Positions 1-8,821 are shown, counted from the stretch's first letter. The stretch: 64,000 nucleotides of DNA from Gammaproteobacteria bacterium (GCA_024639905.1 JAHEGE010000003.1:101053-165052); one strand, 5' to 3'. The notes: generated from the sequence alone by a model not told the origin. Numbers and translations are program-made.

Positions 1-49
1 CGCTGCCAGCCTATTTGTATGCCCAGGCCAGACGCGACAGTTAAAGACT

Positions 50-196
50 ATGCGCGGAGTAAAAAAACAGGACCTTCCCCAAAAACAGTGCCCCGTCTGC
101 AAACTGCCTTTTACTTGGCGTAAGAAATGGGAGAAGAATTGGGCAGAGGTGAAGTACTGCTCGGAGCGCTGCCGACGCAGTGGCAAAGCGAGCTAG
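50..196 (+). CDS. DUF2256 family small zinc-finger-like protein
   Basis: This 48-residue protein has the four-cysteine pattern of DUF2256 proteins: C14-x2-C17 followed by C37-x3-C41, with a Trp- and Lys-rich middle ([10 protein letters not shown]). The cysteines probably bind zinc, and the protein is highly basic. Its molecular function is unknown. From family knowledge, DUF2256 genes often lie near photolyase/cryptochrome genes and DUF2805 genes; a DUF2805 gene is present far away at 55.6 kb. The ATG has no strong Shine-Dalgarno sequence, but no other start fits the family length. A perfect hairpin lies just downstream. Family assignment is confident; role is not known. Confidence 0.8.
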   Translation: MRGVKKQDLPQKQCPVCKLPFTWRKKWEKNWAEVKYCSERCRRSGKAS

Positions 197-210
197 GAGA
201 AAAGGGGTGG

Positions 211-235
211 AGAAAAGGGGTTTGACCCCTTTTCT
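211..235. terminator. Bidirectional intrinsic terminator between convergent genes
   Basis: A perfect 11-bp inverted repeat (AGAAAAGGGGT / ACCCCTTTTCT) with a 3-nt loop sits between the stop of the DUF2256 gene and the stop of the minus-strand SulP gene. The T-rich and A-rich flanks of the stem give U-tracts in both directions, so it can end transcription of both convergent units. Confidence 0.75.
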
Positions 236-236
236 T

Positions 237-1955
237 TTAGCCGAGGCGTTTGCTTAGCGTGCTAAACGCGTCGAACTGACTTAGAAAAACGTCGCCGCTC
301 AGATGCGCGAAAAAATCTGTGCGGTTTAGCATGTCCATCACCGGCCCCTTCACTTCCGATAAATTCAGCGTAATTCCCTGTTGCTTGAGTCTTAAGTTTA
401 CGGCCTCCAAAGTTTCTAGTGCTGTGTAGTCAATCTCGTTGACGGCCGTGCACATCAATATCACCTGAGCGATCTGATCATTCTCGTAGACTGCGCTGTA
501 AATGCGTTCTTCGAGATACGCTGCGTTGGCGAAGAAGAGGCTTTCGTCGACGCGAAGGGTGAGGATTTTTGGATGCCGCTCGACCTGATAACGGCGAGCG
601 TTGCGAAAATGTTCGGTACCTGAGATTAATCCGACCTCGGCGATATGAGGCTTGGAGGTGCGGTAAAGATGCAGGCTAATCGAGACGAGTATGCCGCAGG
701 ATACGCCGGCCTCAACGCCGAAGCCGAGTGTAATCAGCATAGTCACCAGCACCGCCGCGGTGTCGCCTTTCGAGACCTTCCAGGTGCTGCGAATGACAGA
801 GAAGTCGACAAGGGCGATTACGGCCACGATGATAGTCGCAGCGAGTGTCGCCTTCGGCAACGCGTATAAGAGTGGTGTGAGGAATAGCGTAACCACGGCG
901 ATGAATACCGCGGTCATTAGGCTCGCCGCTTGGGTGACGGCGCCGGCGTCGAAGTTTACGACCGAGCGCGAAAAACCCCCTGTCACCGGCAATCCGCCGG
1001 AGAACGCAGAGGCGAGGTTTGCGGTGCCGAGGCCGATGAGTTCCTGGTCCGCATCGATACGTTCTTGGCGTTTGCCGCCGAGTGTGCGTCCAACAGAAAC
1101 CGACTCGACATAACCGATGATTGAGATGAGAAGCGCAGGCAGCCATAAAGCCTCGATAAGCGCTAAGGAGAAGTCGGGTAGTGCGAGGGCCGGTAATCCC
1201 GTTGGGATTTTTCCGACTACAGCGACGCCGGCCTCTTCAAGATTGAAATTCGCCGTAACGGCGATAGTCGCTATCACCGCCAGCACAGGGGCGATTTTGG
1301 TGATGAGCTGCGCGCTGTAGCGGGAGAGACCGACGGCGGAAAGTGCGCGCACGCCCTGCGCCCTTACGAGGAGCAGGAAGACAATAACGCCGCCACCAAT
1401 CGCGAAGGTCATTCCGCTGACCTGTGCGAGGTTGACCCACAAAGAGTGCAGCAGTTCGCCCAGAGTATCTCCCCCCGCTTGAATGCCCAGAATATGCCGA
1501 AGCTGGCTTAAGGCGATGATGAGTGCGGACGCGGTAATGAAGGCTGACACGACGGTATGAGAGAGGAAATTGGCGAGGAAGCCAAGGCGTAAGAACCCGA
1601 ATGCAGCGAGCATGATGCCGGACAAGGCGGCGAGTGTAACCGCGGCGGCAGTCGCGCTCACAGTGCCGGCCGCTGCGACCTCACCCACCGCGGCTGCAGT
1701 CATCAGCGAGGCTATGGCCACCGGCCCCACCGACAGCGTGCTACTGCTCCCGAAGAGCGCGTAAACTGCGAGTGGCAGAATGCTCGCGTAGAGGCCGACC
1801 TCGGCTGGCAGGCCGGCCAATAACGCATAGGCGAGCGACTGGGGTATTAGCATGATCGTGACGATGATCGCCGCGATTAAATCACTGCTAAACGTCTCAC
1901 TGTCGTAGCCGCGCATCCAGCGCAGCGCCGGCAAGAGATTCTCGCTGGTAAGCAT
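237..1955 (-). CDS. SulP family inorganic anion permease with STAS domain
   Basis: This 572-residue protein has about ten to twelve hydrophobic segments in its first 420 residues and a cytoplasmic STAS domain at about 440-560. The SulP signature region (MLIPQSLAYALLAGLP, residues 36-51) is intact. SulP proteins move sulfate, bicarbonate or other oxyanions across the inner membrane. It is the last gene of a sulfide-oxidation operon, 18 nt behind the SQR fusion, so a sulfur oxyanion (export of sulfite/sulfate or thiosulfate) is the likely substrate; that is inference from context. The ATG is preceded by a good GGAAG ribosome site. Confidence 0.85.
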   Translation of the reverse strand: MLTSENLLPALRWMRGYDSETFSSDLIAAIIVTIMLIPQSLAYALLAGLPAEVGLYASILPLAVYALFGSSSTLSVGPVAIASLMTAAAVGEVAAAGTVSATAAAVTLAALSGIMLAAFGFLRLGFLANFLSHTVVSAFITASALIIALSQLRHILGIQAGGDTLGELLHSLWVNLAQVSGMTFAIGGGVIVFLLLVRAQGVRALSAVGLSRYSAQLITKIAPVLAVIATIAVTANFNLEEAGVAVVGKIPTGLPALALPDFSLALIEALWLPALLISIIGYVESVSVGRTLGGKRQERIDADQELIGLGTANLASAFSGGLPVTGGFSRSVVNFDAGAVTQAASLMTAVFIAVVTLFLTPLLYALPKATLAATIIVAVIALVDFSVIRSTWKVSKGDTAAVLVTMLITLGFGVEAGVSCGILVSISLHLYRTSKPHIAEVGLISGTEHFRNARRYQVERHPKILTLRVDESLFFANAAYLEERIYSAVYENDQIAQVILMCTAVNEIDYTALETLEAVNLRLKQQGITLNLSEVKGPVMDMLNRTDFFAHLSGDVFLSQFDAFSTLSKRLG

Positions 1956-1973
1956 TCTGTCTTCCTTGTCGCG

Positions 1974-3680
1974 TTAAGCGTCGCGCAGCGCTTTGAGTTT
2001 TTTCGGCCCTGCTAGCCACTCGCGCCCCTTGAGCATGGCATGCCAGTAAATCGCCGGTAGCATATCCTTCTTTAACACCCAGGCCATCCAAGTTGGTGTT
2101 GTGCCGTTAAGGAGAAAGGTCGGGAATGAAGGTAGCAGCTTGCCGCCGTAGCCGAATTCGGCCAAAACGATCTTGCCGCGTTCGACTGTCAGTGGGCAAG
2201 AGCCGTAGCCATCATAGCCCGCTGTGAGTTCTCTGCCGGCGAGCGCGCTGACAATGTTCGAGGCGACGACCGGCACCTGTTTGCGCACTGCTGCCATAGT
2301 CTTCGCGTTAGGCGTATTCATCACGTCACCTAAGCCCCAGACGTTGGCAAATTTCTTGTGCTGCAAACTAAATTGATCGACGTCGAGCCAACCGCCTGCA
2401 TCTGCGAGCGCGCTGCTCGCAACAAAGTCAGGTGACTTCTGCGGTGGACACACATGCAGCATGTCGAACTCTTCGCACAGCAGCTCGCCTTCTTTCTCGG
2501 GATCGCTGGATTTAAAATAGGCGCGCTTATTATCGCCGTCTACTTCGACCAAGGTGTGGTTGAAGTGAGTCTTCGCCTTGTACTTGTCGATGTATTTTTG
2601 CAAAGCAGGCACATAAGCGCCTACGCCAAACAACACGCCGCCTGCGTTAAAGAAATCGATACTAATATCTTTGAGTGCGCCGCTGCGATACCAATGATCA
2701 CCCGATAAGTACAGCGCCTTCTGCGGCGCGCCTGCGCACTTAATCGGCATCGGTGGCTGAGTGAAAATGGCGCGGCCCTTCTTCAAGCCCTTAACCAGTT
2801 CCCAAGTGTACGCGGAATGGTCATAGGAATAGTTAGACGTCACGCCATTCTTGCCGAGGCTCTCTTTTAAACCCTTTATCCCTTCCCAGTTTAGTACCAG
2901 GCCCGGCGCCACGATGAGCTGCTGATAGTGCAGCGACTGACCATCGTCACATTGGATCGTATTCGCCTCCGGAGTAAAGCCTACAACGGACTGCTTTATC
3001 CACGAGACAGTATTTGGAATGAGGTCGCGCATAGCGCGCTTGGTTTGCGTGTTAGTGAATACGCCGCCACCTACCATCGTCCAGCCAGGCTGGTAATAGT
3101 GTGACTCCGCGGGATCGACGAGAGCTATGCGCAGCGCCGAATTGCGTTTCAACAGGCTTGAGGCCGCGGCGATGCCCCCAGAACCGGCGCCAACGATGAC
3201 GACATCGAAGCTTGGTTTCGCCGGATTCTCAGTAGTGTTAGCTGCCATTGGAGTGTCTCCTACGAAGGGCTTTATTGCCTCACTGACATCGAAGCCAGCT
3301 TGTTTTGCGGTGGCGAGCACCGCATCGACGTTTGCGCCTTGGCTCACACTCGCAGCCGACCATAGGCAGGTGGAGCGGTTGCCTGTTCGGCAAAAGGCAT
3401 GCACTTTTTTGTCCGAGTTTTTCGCGCTAGCGAGTAGCTCTACAAACTGCTCAACTTGCTGCGGCGTCTGCTCGCCCGCCTTAAAGGCAATGCTAACAGC
3501 TTCGATACCGAGCTCTTGTGCGGCTGTGGCTAGAGTATCGAAAGACACTTGGTCTTGCGCCTCGCCATCGGGGCGGTTGCACACGAGCAGTTGAACGCCT
3601 TGTTCTTTTAAGGACGTGAGGTCATCGAGTTCGACTTGGGCCGAAGCTGTGAGGGTGTCGCTGAGCGTCATGATCTGCAT
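1974..3680 (-). CDS. sqr: Fused PTP-like (DUF442) domain / sulfide:quinone oxidoreductase
   Basis: This 568-residue protein has two parts. Residues about 1-130 form a DUF442/dual-specificity-phosphatase-like domain with a Cys-loop (HAFCRTGNRST, Cys97), a fold used like a rhodanese in sulfur transfer. From about 158 onward it is a flavoprotein of the sulfide:quinone oxidoreductase family, with an FAD-binding GAGSGG motif at 164-169. SQR oxidises H2S at the membrane, passes electrons to quinone and leaves sulfane sulfur on an acceptor; the fused domain may take that sulfur. The next gene upstream is a persulfide dioxygenase, and bd oxidase genes precede it, giving a full electron path. GGAG lies 5 nt before the chosen ATG. 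Confidence 0.88.
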   Translation of the reverse strand: MQIMTLSDTLTASAQVELDDLTSLKEQGVQLLVCNRPDGEAQDQVSFDTLATAAQELGIEAVSIAFKAGEQTPQQVEQFVELLASAKNSDKKVHAFCRTGNRSTCLWSAASVSQGANVDAVLATAKQAGFDVSEAIKPFVGDTPMAANTTENPAKPSFDVVIVGAGSGGIAAASSLLKRNSALRIALVDPAESHYYQPGWTMVGGGVFTNTQTKRAMRDLIPNTVSWIKQSVVGFTPEANTIQCDDGQSLHYQQLIVAPGLVLNWEGIKGLKESLGKNGVTSNYSYDHSAYTWELVKGLKKGRAIFTQPPMPIKCAGAPQKALYLSGDHWYRSGALKDISIDFFNAGGVLFGVGAYVPALQKYIDKYKAKTHFNHTLVEVDGDNKRAYFKSSDPEKEGELLCEEFDMLHVCPPQKSPDFVASSALADAGGWLDVDQFSLQHKKFANVWGLGDVMNTPNAKTMAAVRKQVPVVASNIVSALAGRELTAGYDGYGSCPLTVERGKIVLAEFGYGGKLLPSFPTFLLNGTTPTWMAWVLKKDMLPAIYWHAMLKGREWLAGPKKLKALRDA

Positions 3681-3731
3681 TTTTTCTCCGTTTCTTTTTT
3701 TTGAAATAAAGTGTCGCGTCTTTGTCCAGTG

Positions 3732-4637
3732 CTACTTAAAGGCGTTAATCGGCACTTTAAGATAGACCAAGCCGTTGTCCTCTGCGCTTGGCATCTCGCC
3801 GGCGCGTACATTGACCTGCAGGGAAGGCAGTATGAGGTGCGGCATGCCGAGTGTCGCATCGCGCGTAGTGCGCATTTTTACGAATTCAGCTTCACTGACA
3901 TTGTCGTTTACATGAATATTGCGCGCGCGTTCTTCCGCAATGGTGGTTTCGTATTCAAGCTCGCGACCATCGGGTCCGTAGTCGTGACACATGAAGACGC
4001 GCGTCTCTCCGGGAAGCTCTAATAGTTTATGGATCGACCTGAATAGTGTGCCTGCGTCGCCACCGGGGAAGTCGGCGCGAGCGGTGCCTGCATCTGGCAT
4101 GAACATCGTGTCGCCAACGAAAAGCGCATCGCCGATGAGGTGTGACATACAGGCGGGAGTGTGACCTGGCGTATGCATGACATGCGCCTCCAATTCGCCG
4201 ATCAAGTAAGTTTCGTCATCGACGAAGAGATGATCGAATTGCGAACCGTCGTGGGCGATCTCCTTGTCGATGTTGTAGATTCCGCCAAAGACTTTCTGCA
4301 CCGTAGTGATATGTTCTCCAATCGCGAGCTTGCCGCCAACCTCGTCGCGAATGTAGTGGCCAGCAGACAGGTGATCAGCGTGGGCATGGGTCTCGATGAT
4401 CCACTCTACGCTTAGGCCGTTGTCGCGCACATACTTAATGATCGCGTCTGCACCTTCGTAGCTAATCGTGCCGGAGGCGTAGTCTAGGTCGAGCACGCTG
4501 TCGATAATCGCGCAGGCCTTGGTCGCGGGATCTTTGACTACATAGGAGAACGTATTGCTCTCAGCATCGAAGAAGGGCGTAACGACAGGGTTACTCGTGT
4601 CGTTGGACTGCGTAGCGTTGGCGATGAGTGCGTTCAT
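3732..4637 (-). CDS. ETHE1-like persulfide dioxygenase (MBL fold)
   Basis: This 301-residue metallo-beta-lactamase-fold protein shows the HxHxDH motif (H84, H86, D88, H89) and further ligands H159, D176 and H218, matching the mononuclear-iron persulfide dioxygenase/Blh group. Such enzymes oxidise glutathione persulfide to sulfite in the cytoplasm. It lies 51 nt before the SQR fusion gene and 33 nt after cydB in the same operon, so it should process the sulfane sulfur made by SQR. A strong GGAGG ribosome site precedes the ATG. A thiolase-like MBL hydrolase cannot be fully excluded, but length and context favour the dioxygenase. Confidence 0.87.
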   Translation of the reverse strand: MNALIANATQSNDTSNPVVTPFFDAESNTFSYVVKDPATKACAIIDSVLDLDYASGTISYEGADAIIKYVRDNGLSVEWIIETHAHADHLSAGHYIRDEVGGKLAIGEHITTVQKVFGGIYNIDKEIAHDGSQFDHLFVDDETYLIGELEAHVMHTPGHTPACMSHLIGDALFVGDTMFMPDAGTARADFPGGDAGTLFRSIHKLLELPGETRVFMCHDYGPDGRELEYETTIAEERARNIHVNDNVSEAEFVKMRTTRDATLGMPHLILPSLQVNVRAGEMPSAEDNGLVYLKVPINAFK

Positions 4638-4670
4638 AGTGACCTCCTTGGTCGCGTGTTAATGGCTATT

Positions 4671-5663
4671 TTATTCATAGCTCAGCGGCTGTGATTTGCC
4701 GTAAAAAATTCGGTAGATAAATATCGTATAGAACAGGATCATGGGTACCGCCAGCGCAGTGCCGATAAGCGCAAACTGTAATGAGGCGGTGGATGCCGCG
4801 CTTTCCCAGATGTTCATCTTACCGATGACGATGTCAGGGAATATGCTATACGCAAGGCCTAGCGCCATCATGAGGCACATCAAGACCATGCACACGAAAA
4901 CGATCCAACCGTAGCCGGCCTGCAGTATTTGTGGTCGTGAAAGCACCCAGAGTGCGGTAAAGAAAGCCACGGCGGTCATCAGTGGAATGGGCATGAGTCC
5001 AATCGCGGCAGGCAACGTAAACCACTTTGCAGCGATCTCGCTGCTCGCGATGGGGGTGGCAATAGAGATCAAGAAGAGGCCAACGCCCATCGGCAGAATC
5101 GCGGCTCGCGCCCAGCGTGCTGCCTTGTTGTAGAGCTCGCCCTCCGACTTAATGAACATCCAGCCGCAGCCAAGCACAACATAAAAAGCCGGCAGAGACA
5201 GCGCGATAGCCACCGAAAAGGCGACGCTGGTCATGCTGGTTTCGAGTCCCATCACGTAAGCGCCTAGCATCCAGCCTTGAGACATGGAGGCAAGCAGTGA
5301 GCCAACGAAGAACAGCGTATTCCACATGCTTTTATATTCTGCGGCCACTTTGACGCGGAAGTCGAAGGCAACCCCGCGTAGGATCAAGCCGAACAGCATC
5401 AAGGTGACTGGAATATAAAGGTGCGTAAGAATCATGCCGTGAGCAGAGGGAAATGCGATAAGCAAGATGCCGATGCCGAGTACTATCCAGGTCTCATTTG
5501 CGTCCCAGAATGGACCGATGGCCTCGATCATTCGGTCTTTCTCCTCGTCGCTGGCAAGCGGCAGTAAGATGCCGATGCCGAGGTCATAGCCGTCTAAGAT
5601 GATATAGAGCAGAAGGGCCAGGCCCATTAAGCTGACGAAGATGAGCGGTAACCAGTATTCCAT
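4671..5663 (-). CDS. cydB: Cytochrome bd-type ubiquinol oxidase subunit II
   Basis: This 330-residue protein is the multi-pass CydB/CioB subunit of bd oxidase. The N-terminus (LLLYIILDGYDLGIGILLP) carries the conserved DGxDLGIG motif, followed by WDANETW, both typical of the family. With CydA it reduces oxygen to water using quinol in the inner membrane. Its ATG overlaps the cydA stop codon by one base, showing translational coupling. The operon neighbours are sulfide-oxidation genes. Because bd oxidases tolerate sulfide and cyanide better than haem-copper oxidases, this pair probably keeps respiration going when SQR feeds electrons from sulfide. Confidence 0.93.
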   Translation of the reverse strand: MEYWLPLIFVSLMGLALLLYIILDGYDLGIGILLPLASDEEKDRMIEAIGPFWDANETWIVLGIGILLIAFPSAHGMILTHLYIPVTLMLFGLILRGVAFDFRVKVAAEYKSMWNTLFFVGSLLASMSQGWMLGAYVMGLETSMTSVAFSVAIALSLPAFYVVLGCGWMFIKSEGELYNKAARWARAAILPMGVGLFLISIATPIASSEIAAKWFTLPAAIGLMPIPLMTAVAFFTALWVLSRPQILQAGYGWIVFVCMVLMCLMMALGLAYSIFPDIVIGKMNIWESAASTASLQFALIGTALAVPMILFYTIFIYRIFYGKSQPLSYE

Positions 5664-7027
5664 TACGCAGCTCCTGTCGCGGCGTTCTTGTTGGCGGCGA
5701 AGTCGATAGTCGCGCGCAACGAACGAGCCGGCTTAGACGACAAGTAGTGCAGCGAGAAAATATAGAACACCAGCAAGAACGCATAGAGGGCGAGATAGCC
5801 AATCAGCGTGCTCAATACCATGCCGCCGGCGTGATCAGCCACGACTTCGCTTGCGCGGATATAACCCTGAACAACCCACGGCTGTCGGCCGATCTCGGTG
5901 ACATACCAGCCAGCGAGAGTGGCGACCCAGCCTGCGAATGTCATGCCGCTAAGCGCGCGCAGTAGCCAAGGACCGACTCGGTCTTTAAGCAGCGCGTAGC
6001 TTCCCCACCAGGCGATAGCGAGCATAAGAAAGCCAACGCCGACCATAACTCGGAAACTCCAGAAAAGCGGGGCGACGGGCGGATGCGCATCTTCGAACTC
6101 GTTAAGGCCTTTAATTTCGCCATCTGCGTGGTGTGTCAGGATAATGCTCGCCATTTTCGGTACTTCGATAGCGAAGTGAGTTGTGCGTGCCTCTTCGTCG
6201 GGAAAGCCGAAAAGTGTGAGCGGCGCGCCTTTTTCTGTTTCCCAAATGCCCTCTACCGCAGCGATTTTGGCGGGCTGATTCTCGAGCGCGACCAGTCCGT
6301 GCATGTCGCCAACGAAGATCTGTAGCGGCGCGAGTACCGCCGCGAAGAAGACGCCCGTGCGGATGACTTTCCATGTAGCCGGGCCGTCGACATTCTTACG
6401 TGCGCGCAATGCGCTAATGCCGGCCACGAAGAACGAGGCGGTCAGAAGTGAGGCGAGCACCACGTGGATAAATCGGTATTTAAACGAAGGATTGAAGACG
6501 ATCTCCCACCAGTCGTCGACCATGAAAACGCCATTCTCTATGGTGAATCCCGCTGGCGTGTGCATCCATGAGTTAAGGCTGATAATCCAGAACGCAGACA
6601 ATGTGGTGCCGATGGCAACGAGGAAGGCGGAAATTAGGTGTGTGCGGCTCGAAACTAAATTTTTGCCGTAGAGCATGATGCCGAGGAAAGAGGCTTCGAG
6701 GAAGAACGCAGTGAGTACTTCGTAGCCTAAAAGCGGGCCGGCGATGTTGCCGGCGCGTTCCATGAAGCCGGGCCAGTTGGTACCGAACTGAAAGCTCATG
6801 GTGATGCCAGAGACGACACCGAGCGCGAATGTTAGCGCGAAGACCTTCACCCAAAAGAAATAGGCGTACTCCCAATCCAGGCGGTCATCACGCCCGCTGA
6901 AGGTGTAGCGCACACGGAAATAGACAAGTAGCCAGCACAAGCCGATGGAAATGCTGGGAAACAAGATATGGAAACTAATGTTCGCGGCAAACTGAATGCG
7001 CGAAAGAATGAAGGGGTCTAGTTCCAT
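5663..7027 (-). CDS. cydA: Cytochrome bd-type ubiquinol oxidase subunit I (short Q-loop)
   Basis: This 454-residue protein has the CydA signatures: an N-terminal haem-ligand His (H20 in ANISFHILFP), the sequence GRQPWVVQG near residue 375 and about nine membrane spans. It is shorter than the roughly 520-residue E. coli CydA, mainly through a short quinol-binding loop, which places it with cyanide-insensitive (CIO-type) oxidases. It holds the haems and oxidises quinol. It follows a 29-residue membrane peptide gene by 42 nt and overlaps cydB. The sigma-54-type promoter upstream suggests expression is induced with the sulfide genes rather than only by low oxygen. Confidence 0.93.
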   Translation of the reverse strand: MELDPFILSRIQFAANISFHILFPSISIGLCWLLVYFRVRYTFSGRDDRLDWEYAYFFWVKVFALTFALGVVSGITMSFQFGTNWPGFMERAGNIAGPLLGYEVLTAFFLEASFLGIMLYGKNLVSSRTHLISAFLVAIGTTLSAFWIISLNSWMHTPAGFTIENGVFMVDDWWEIVFNPSFKYRFIHVVLASLLTASFFVAGISALRARKNVDGPATWKVIRTGVFFAAVLAPLQIFVGDMHGLVALENQPAKIAAVEGIWETEKGAPLTLFGFPDEEARTTHFAIEVPKMASIILTHHADGEIKGLNEFEDAHPPVAPLFWSFRVMVGVGFLMLAIAWWGSYALLKDRVGPWLLRALSGMTFAGWVATLAGWYVTEIGRQPWVVQGYIRASEVVADHAGGMVLSTLIGYLALYAFLLVFYIFSLHYLSSKPARSLRATIDFAANKNAATGAA

Positions 7028-7069
7028 GAGTGTTTGTCTCCGAGCGTCGGATGCTGTGGGGTTTTATCG

Positions 7070-7159
7070 TTAAAGTGCGTACACAACAATCGCCCAGCAG
7101 ACGAGTGCGGTGATCGGCGCGACGAGCATCATCAGGACCATATTCTTAATGTGGATCAT
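7070..7159 (-). CDS. 29-residue single-span membrane peptide, candidate bd oxidase small subunit
   Basis: This very short ORF encodes 29 residues: a few polar and basic residues (MIHIKN) followed by one hydrophobic span and no tail. A good GAGGAG ribosome site lies 8 nt before the ATG. It is the first gene of the operon, 42 nt ahead of cydA. Known bd oxidases carry single-span subunits of about 30-40 residues (CydX, CydH/Y, or DUF2474 proteins), usually encoded after cydB; position before cydA is less usual. The sequence is not recognisably CydX, so the assignment rests on size, topology, ribosome site and location. Confidence 0.6.
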   Translation of the reverse strand: MIHIKNMVLMMLVAPITALVCWAIVVYAL

Positions 7160-7220
7160 GTCAGTAACTCCTCAGTGGGAAGCGAAGCGATAAATTCGGG
7201 TGGTGCTTTAAGGTAGATAT

Positions 7221-7237
7221 AGCAGGAGCCGTGCCAA
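7221..7237 (-). promoter_or_regulatory. Sigma-54 (-24/-12) promoter of the sulfide/bd oxidase operon
   Basis: Read on the minus strand the site is TTGGCACGGCTCCTGCT. It has the invariant GG and GC doublets separated by 10 nt and differs from the TGGCAC-N5-TTGC consensus at one base (CTGC). It points toward the 29-residue peptide gene, whose start is about 62 nt downstream of the -12 element. The divergent neighbour encodes a sigma-54 activator, which makes the site functionally coherent. Confidence 0.78.
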
Positions 7238-7270
7238 CACGCACTTTGTCGCGCTATCTAATTGTGTTTG

Positions 7271-7293
7271 CTCGCTATTATTATTCTAGCGAG
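7271..7293. promoter_or_regulatory. Candidate activator-binding palindrome (UAS) for FisR
   Basis: A perfect 7-bp inverted repeat, CTCGCTA-N9-TAGCGAG, lies about 34 nt beyond the -24 element of the sigma-54 promoter. A further AGCGAGG copy occurs at about 7311-7318. Placement upstream of a sigma-54 promoter fits an enhancer site for a Fis-type HTH dimer. The protein-site pairing is inferred. Confidence 0.45.
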
Positions 7294-7433
7294 GCTTGCG
7301 TAGTGGGTTTAAGCGAGGTGTGATGGGGTTAACGCCATAGCTGTGCCACTAATGTCGAAGTTAATGACAATAACGTCAGCATAATTGACAATAAAGGCAG
7401 GAGGGGAGGATAATCAGCCGACAGGAGTCCCTA

Positions 7434-8807
7434 ATGGAGATGATCACCACAGATAAAGCACGCGATTTGGGCGCAATGCTCGAAGGCTATGACTGCCCTG
7501 CGATCCTGGTCTCGGCCGACTATCAGATACTCGCGACTAATCGTCACTATACCGATGCCTTTGGCGCCATTGCGCTCGAAGAAGAGCCGCGCTGCTACAA
7601 AGTGTCTCATGGGTATTCTAAGCCTTGCGATCAGTCGGGAGAGGACTGTCCGCTCGGTGCAGCCGTCGCCTCCGGACACAAAGAACGGGTACTGCATATT
7701 CACCAAACTCCGCGCGGCAAAGAGCATGTTGACGTGGAGATGCTGCCAATTCATAACAGCCGCGGCGACCTCGCCTACTTCGTAGAATTGCTGCGACCCG
7801 TGCCGCTTGCGAGTGGCGAGGTTGCGACTCAGGAGCTCGTCGGATCAAGCGTCGCTTTCGAAAAAATGCTCGCAAAAATAGCCCGCGTTGGTGCGACCGA
7901 CGCATCGGTTTTGTTGCTCGGCGAGTCGGGTACCGGCAAAGAGTTGGCGGCGCGTGCGATTCATATGGCGAGCAAGCGCGCGACTAAGCCCATGGTGACG
8001 TTAGAGTGTGCAGGACTGTCCGATTCGCTTTTCGAGAGTGAGTTATTCGGCCACGTCAAAGGCGCTTTCACGGGAGCACACACGAATAAGAAAGGACTCG
8101 TAGAGCTCGCGCATGGCGGTACGCTTTTCCTCGACGAACTGGGCGACATCCCCCTCGGGATGCAGGTCAAGTTACTCCGCCTTCTTGAGACCGGGACTTT
8201 TCGCCCCGTGGGCAGCGGCGAGGTGAAGACGAGTGATTTTCGGCTCGTTTGTGCGACGCATAAGAATCTGCAGAAGATGGTCAGCAAGGGCGATTTTCGA
8301 AACGATCTTTTCTATCGTATTAATGTCTTCCCTATCGCAATTCCCTCGCTCGCGGAGAGGCTCGATGATCTGCCTGCGCTCAGCAAGACGATACTCGCGC
8401 GCTTCGCTGGGGGTGAGAAATACCACCTGACGAACTCCGCTATTAAAGCGCTATCGGCCTATCGCTTTCGCGGTAATATTCGCGAACTGCGTAATCTTCT
8501 CTATCGGGCCATTGTGCTTGCGGATACGAACGTTATCGATAACAGAGTAATCGAGCGATGTTTTGAAGAAGATGCCTCGATTGTCGATCAGTCGATCGGC
8601 GATTCTGTTAACGATGCACAGCAACAGATAATCGAACCCCCCGTGCAGCACGTTGTTGCTGAGCCCATCAGCTTGAAAGAAGTGGAACTTCGCTACATAG
8701 AGAGTCTGCTGCGGCAGTATAAGGGCGATAAGAAAGTGGTGGCGAAAATACTCGATCTAAGCGAGCGTTCTTTATATCGAAAGATCAGAAAAAATCAGAA
8801 TGTCTAA
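7434..8807 (+). CDS. fisR: FisR-type sigma-54-dependent sulfide/sulfane-sulfur responsive activator
   Basis: This 457-residue regulator has an N-terminal PAS-like sensor (about 10-125), a sigma-54 AAA+ domain (about 137-370: Walker A GESGTGKE, sigma-54 contact loop GAFTGA, Walker B LFLDE) and a C-terminal Fis-type HTH. Sensor cysteines C54, C65 and C72 have the same 11- and 7-residue spacing as those described for FisR of Cupriavidus, which senses sulfane sulfur and activates sqr and pdo. Divergence from the sulfide operon and its sigma-54 promoter supports the same job here. An AGGAG site precedes the ATG. Confidence in the family is high; the ligand is inferred from the cysteines. Confidence 0.88.
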   Translation: MEMITTDKARDLGAMLEGYDCPAILVSADYQILATNRHYTDAFGAIALEEEPRCYKVSHGYSKPCDQSGEDCPLGAAVASGHKERVLHIHQTPRGKEHVDVEMLPIHNSRGDLAYFVELLRPVPLASGEVATQELVGSSVAFEKMLAKIARVGATDASVLLLGESGTGKELAARAIHMASKRATKPMVTLECAGLSDSLFESELFGHVKGAFTGAHTNKKGLVELAHGGTLFLDELGDIPLGMQVKLLRLLETGTFRPVGSGEVKTSDFRLVCATHKNLQKMVSKGDFRNDLFYRINVFPIAIPSLAERLDDLPALSKTILARFAGGEKYHLTNSAIKALSAYRFRGNIRELRNLLYRAIVLADTNVIDNRVIERCFEEDASIVDQSIGDSVNDAQQQIIEPPVQHVVAEPISLKEVELRYIESLLRQYKGDKKVVAKILDLSERSLYRKIRKNQNV

Positions 8808-8821
8808 CGAGGCTTAAAACA

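Noticed and set aside
1..44. Short open frame ending TAA at 42-44, possible tail of an upstream gene
   Set aside because: Only 14 codons are visible and they show no family motif, so a gene end cannot be supported.
691..1146. Several open frames of 60-144 codons opposite or within the first SulP gene
   Set aside because: They mirror the GC-rich codon pattern of the real gene, show no family motifs and have no ribosome sites.
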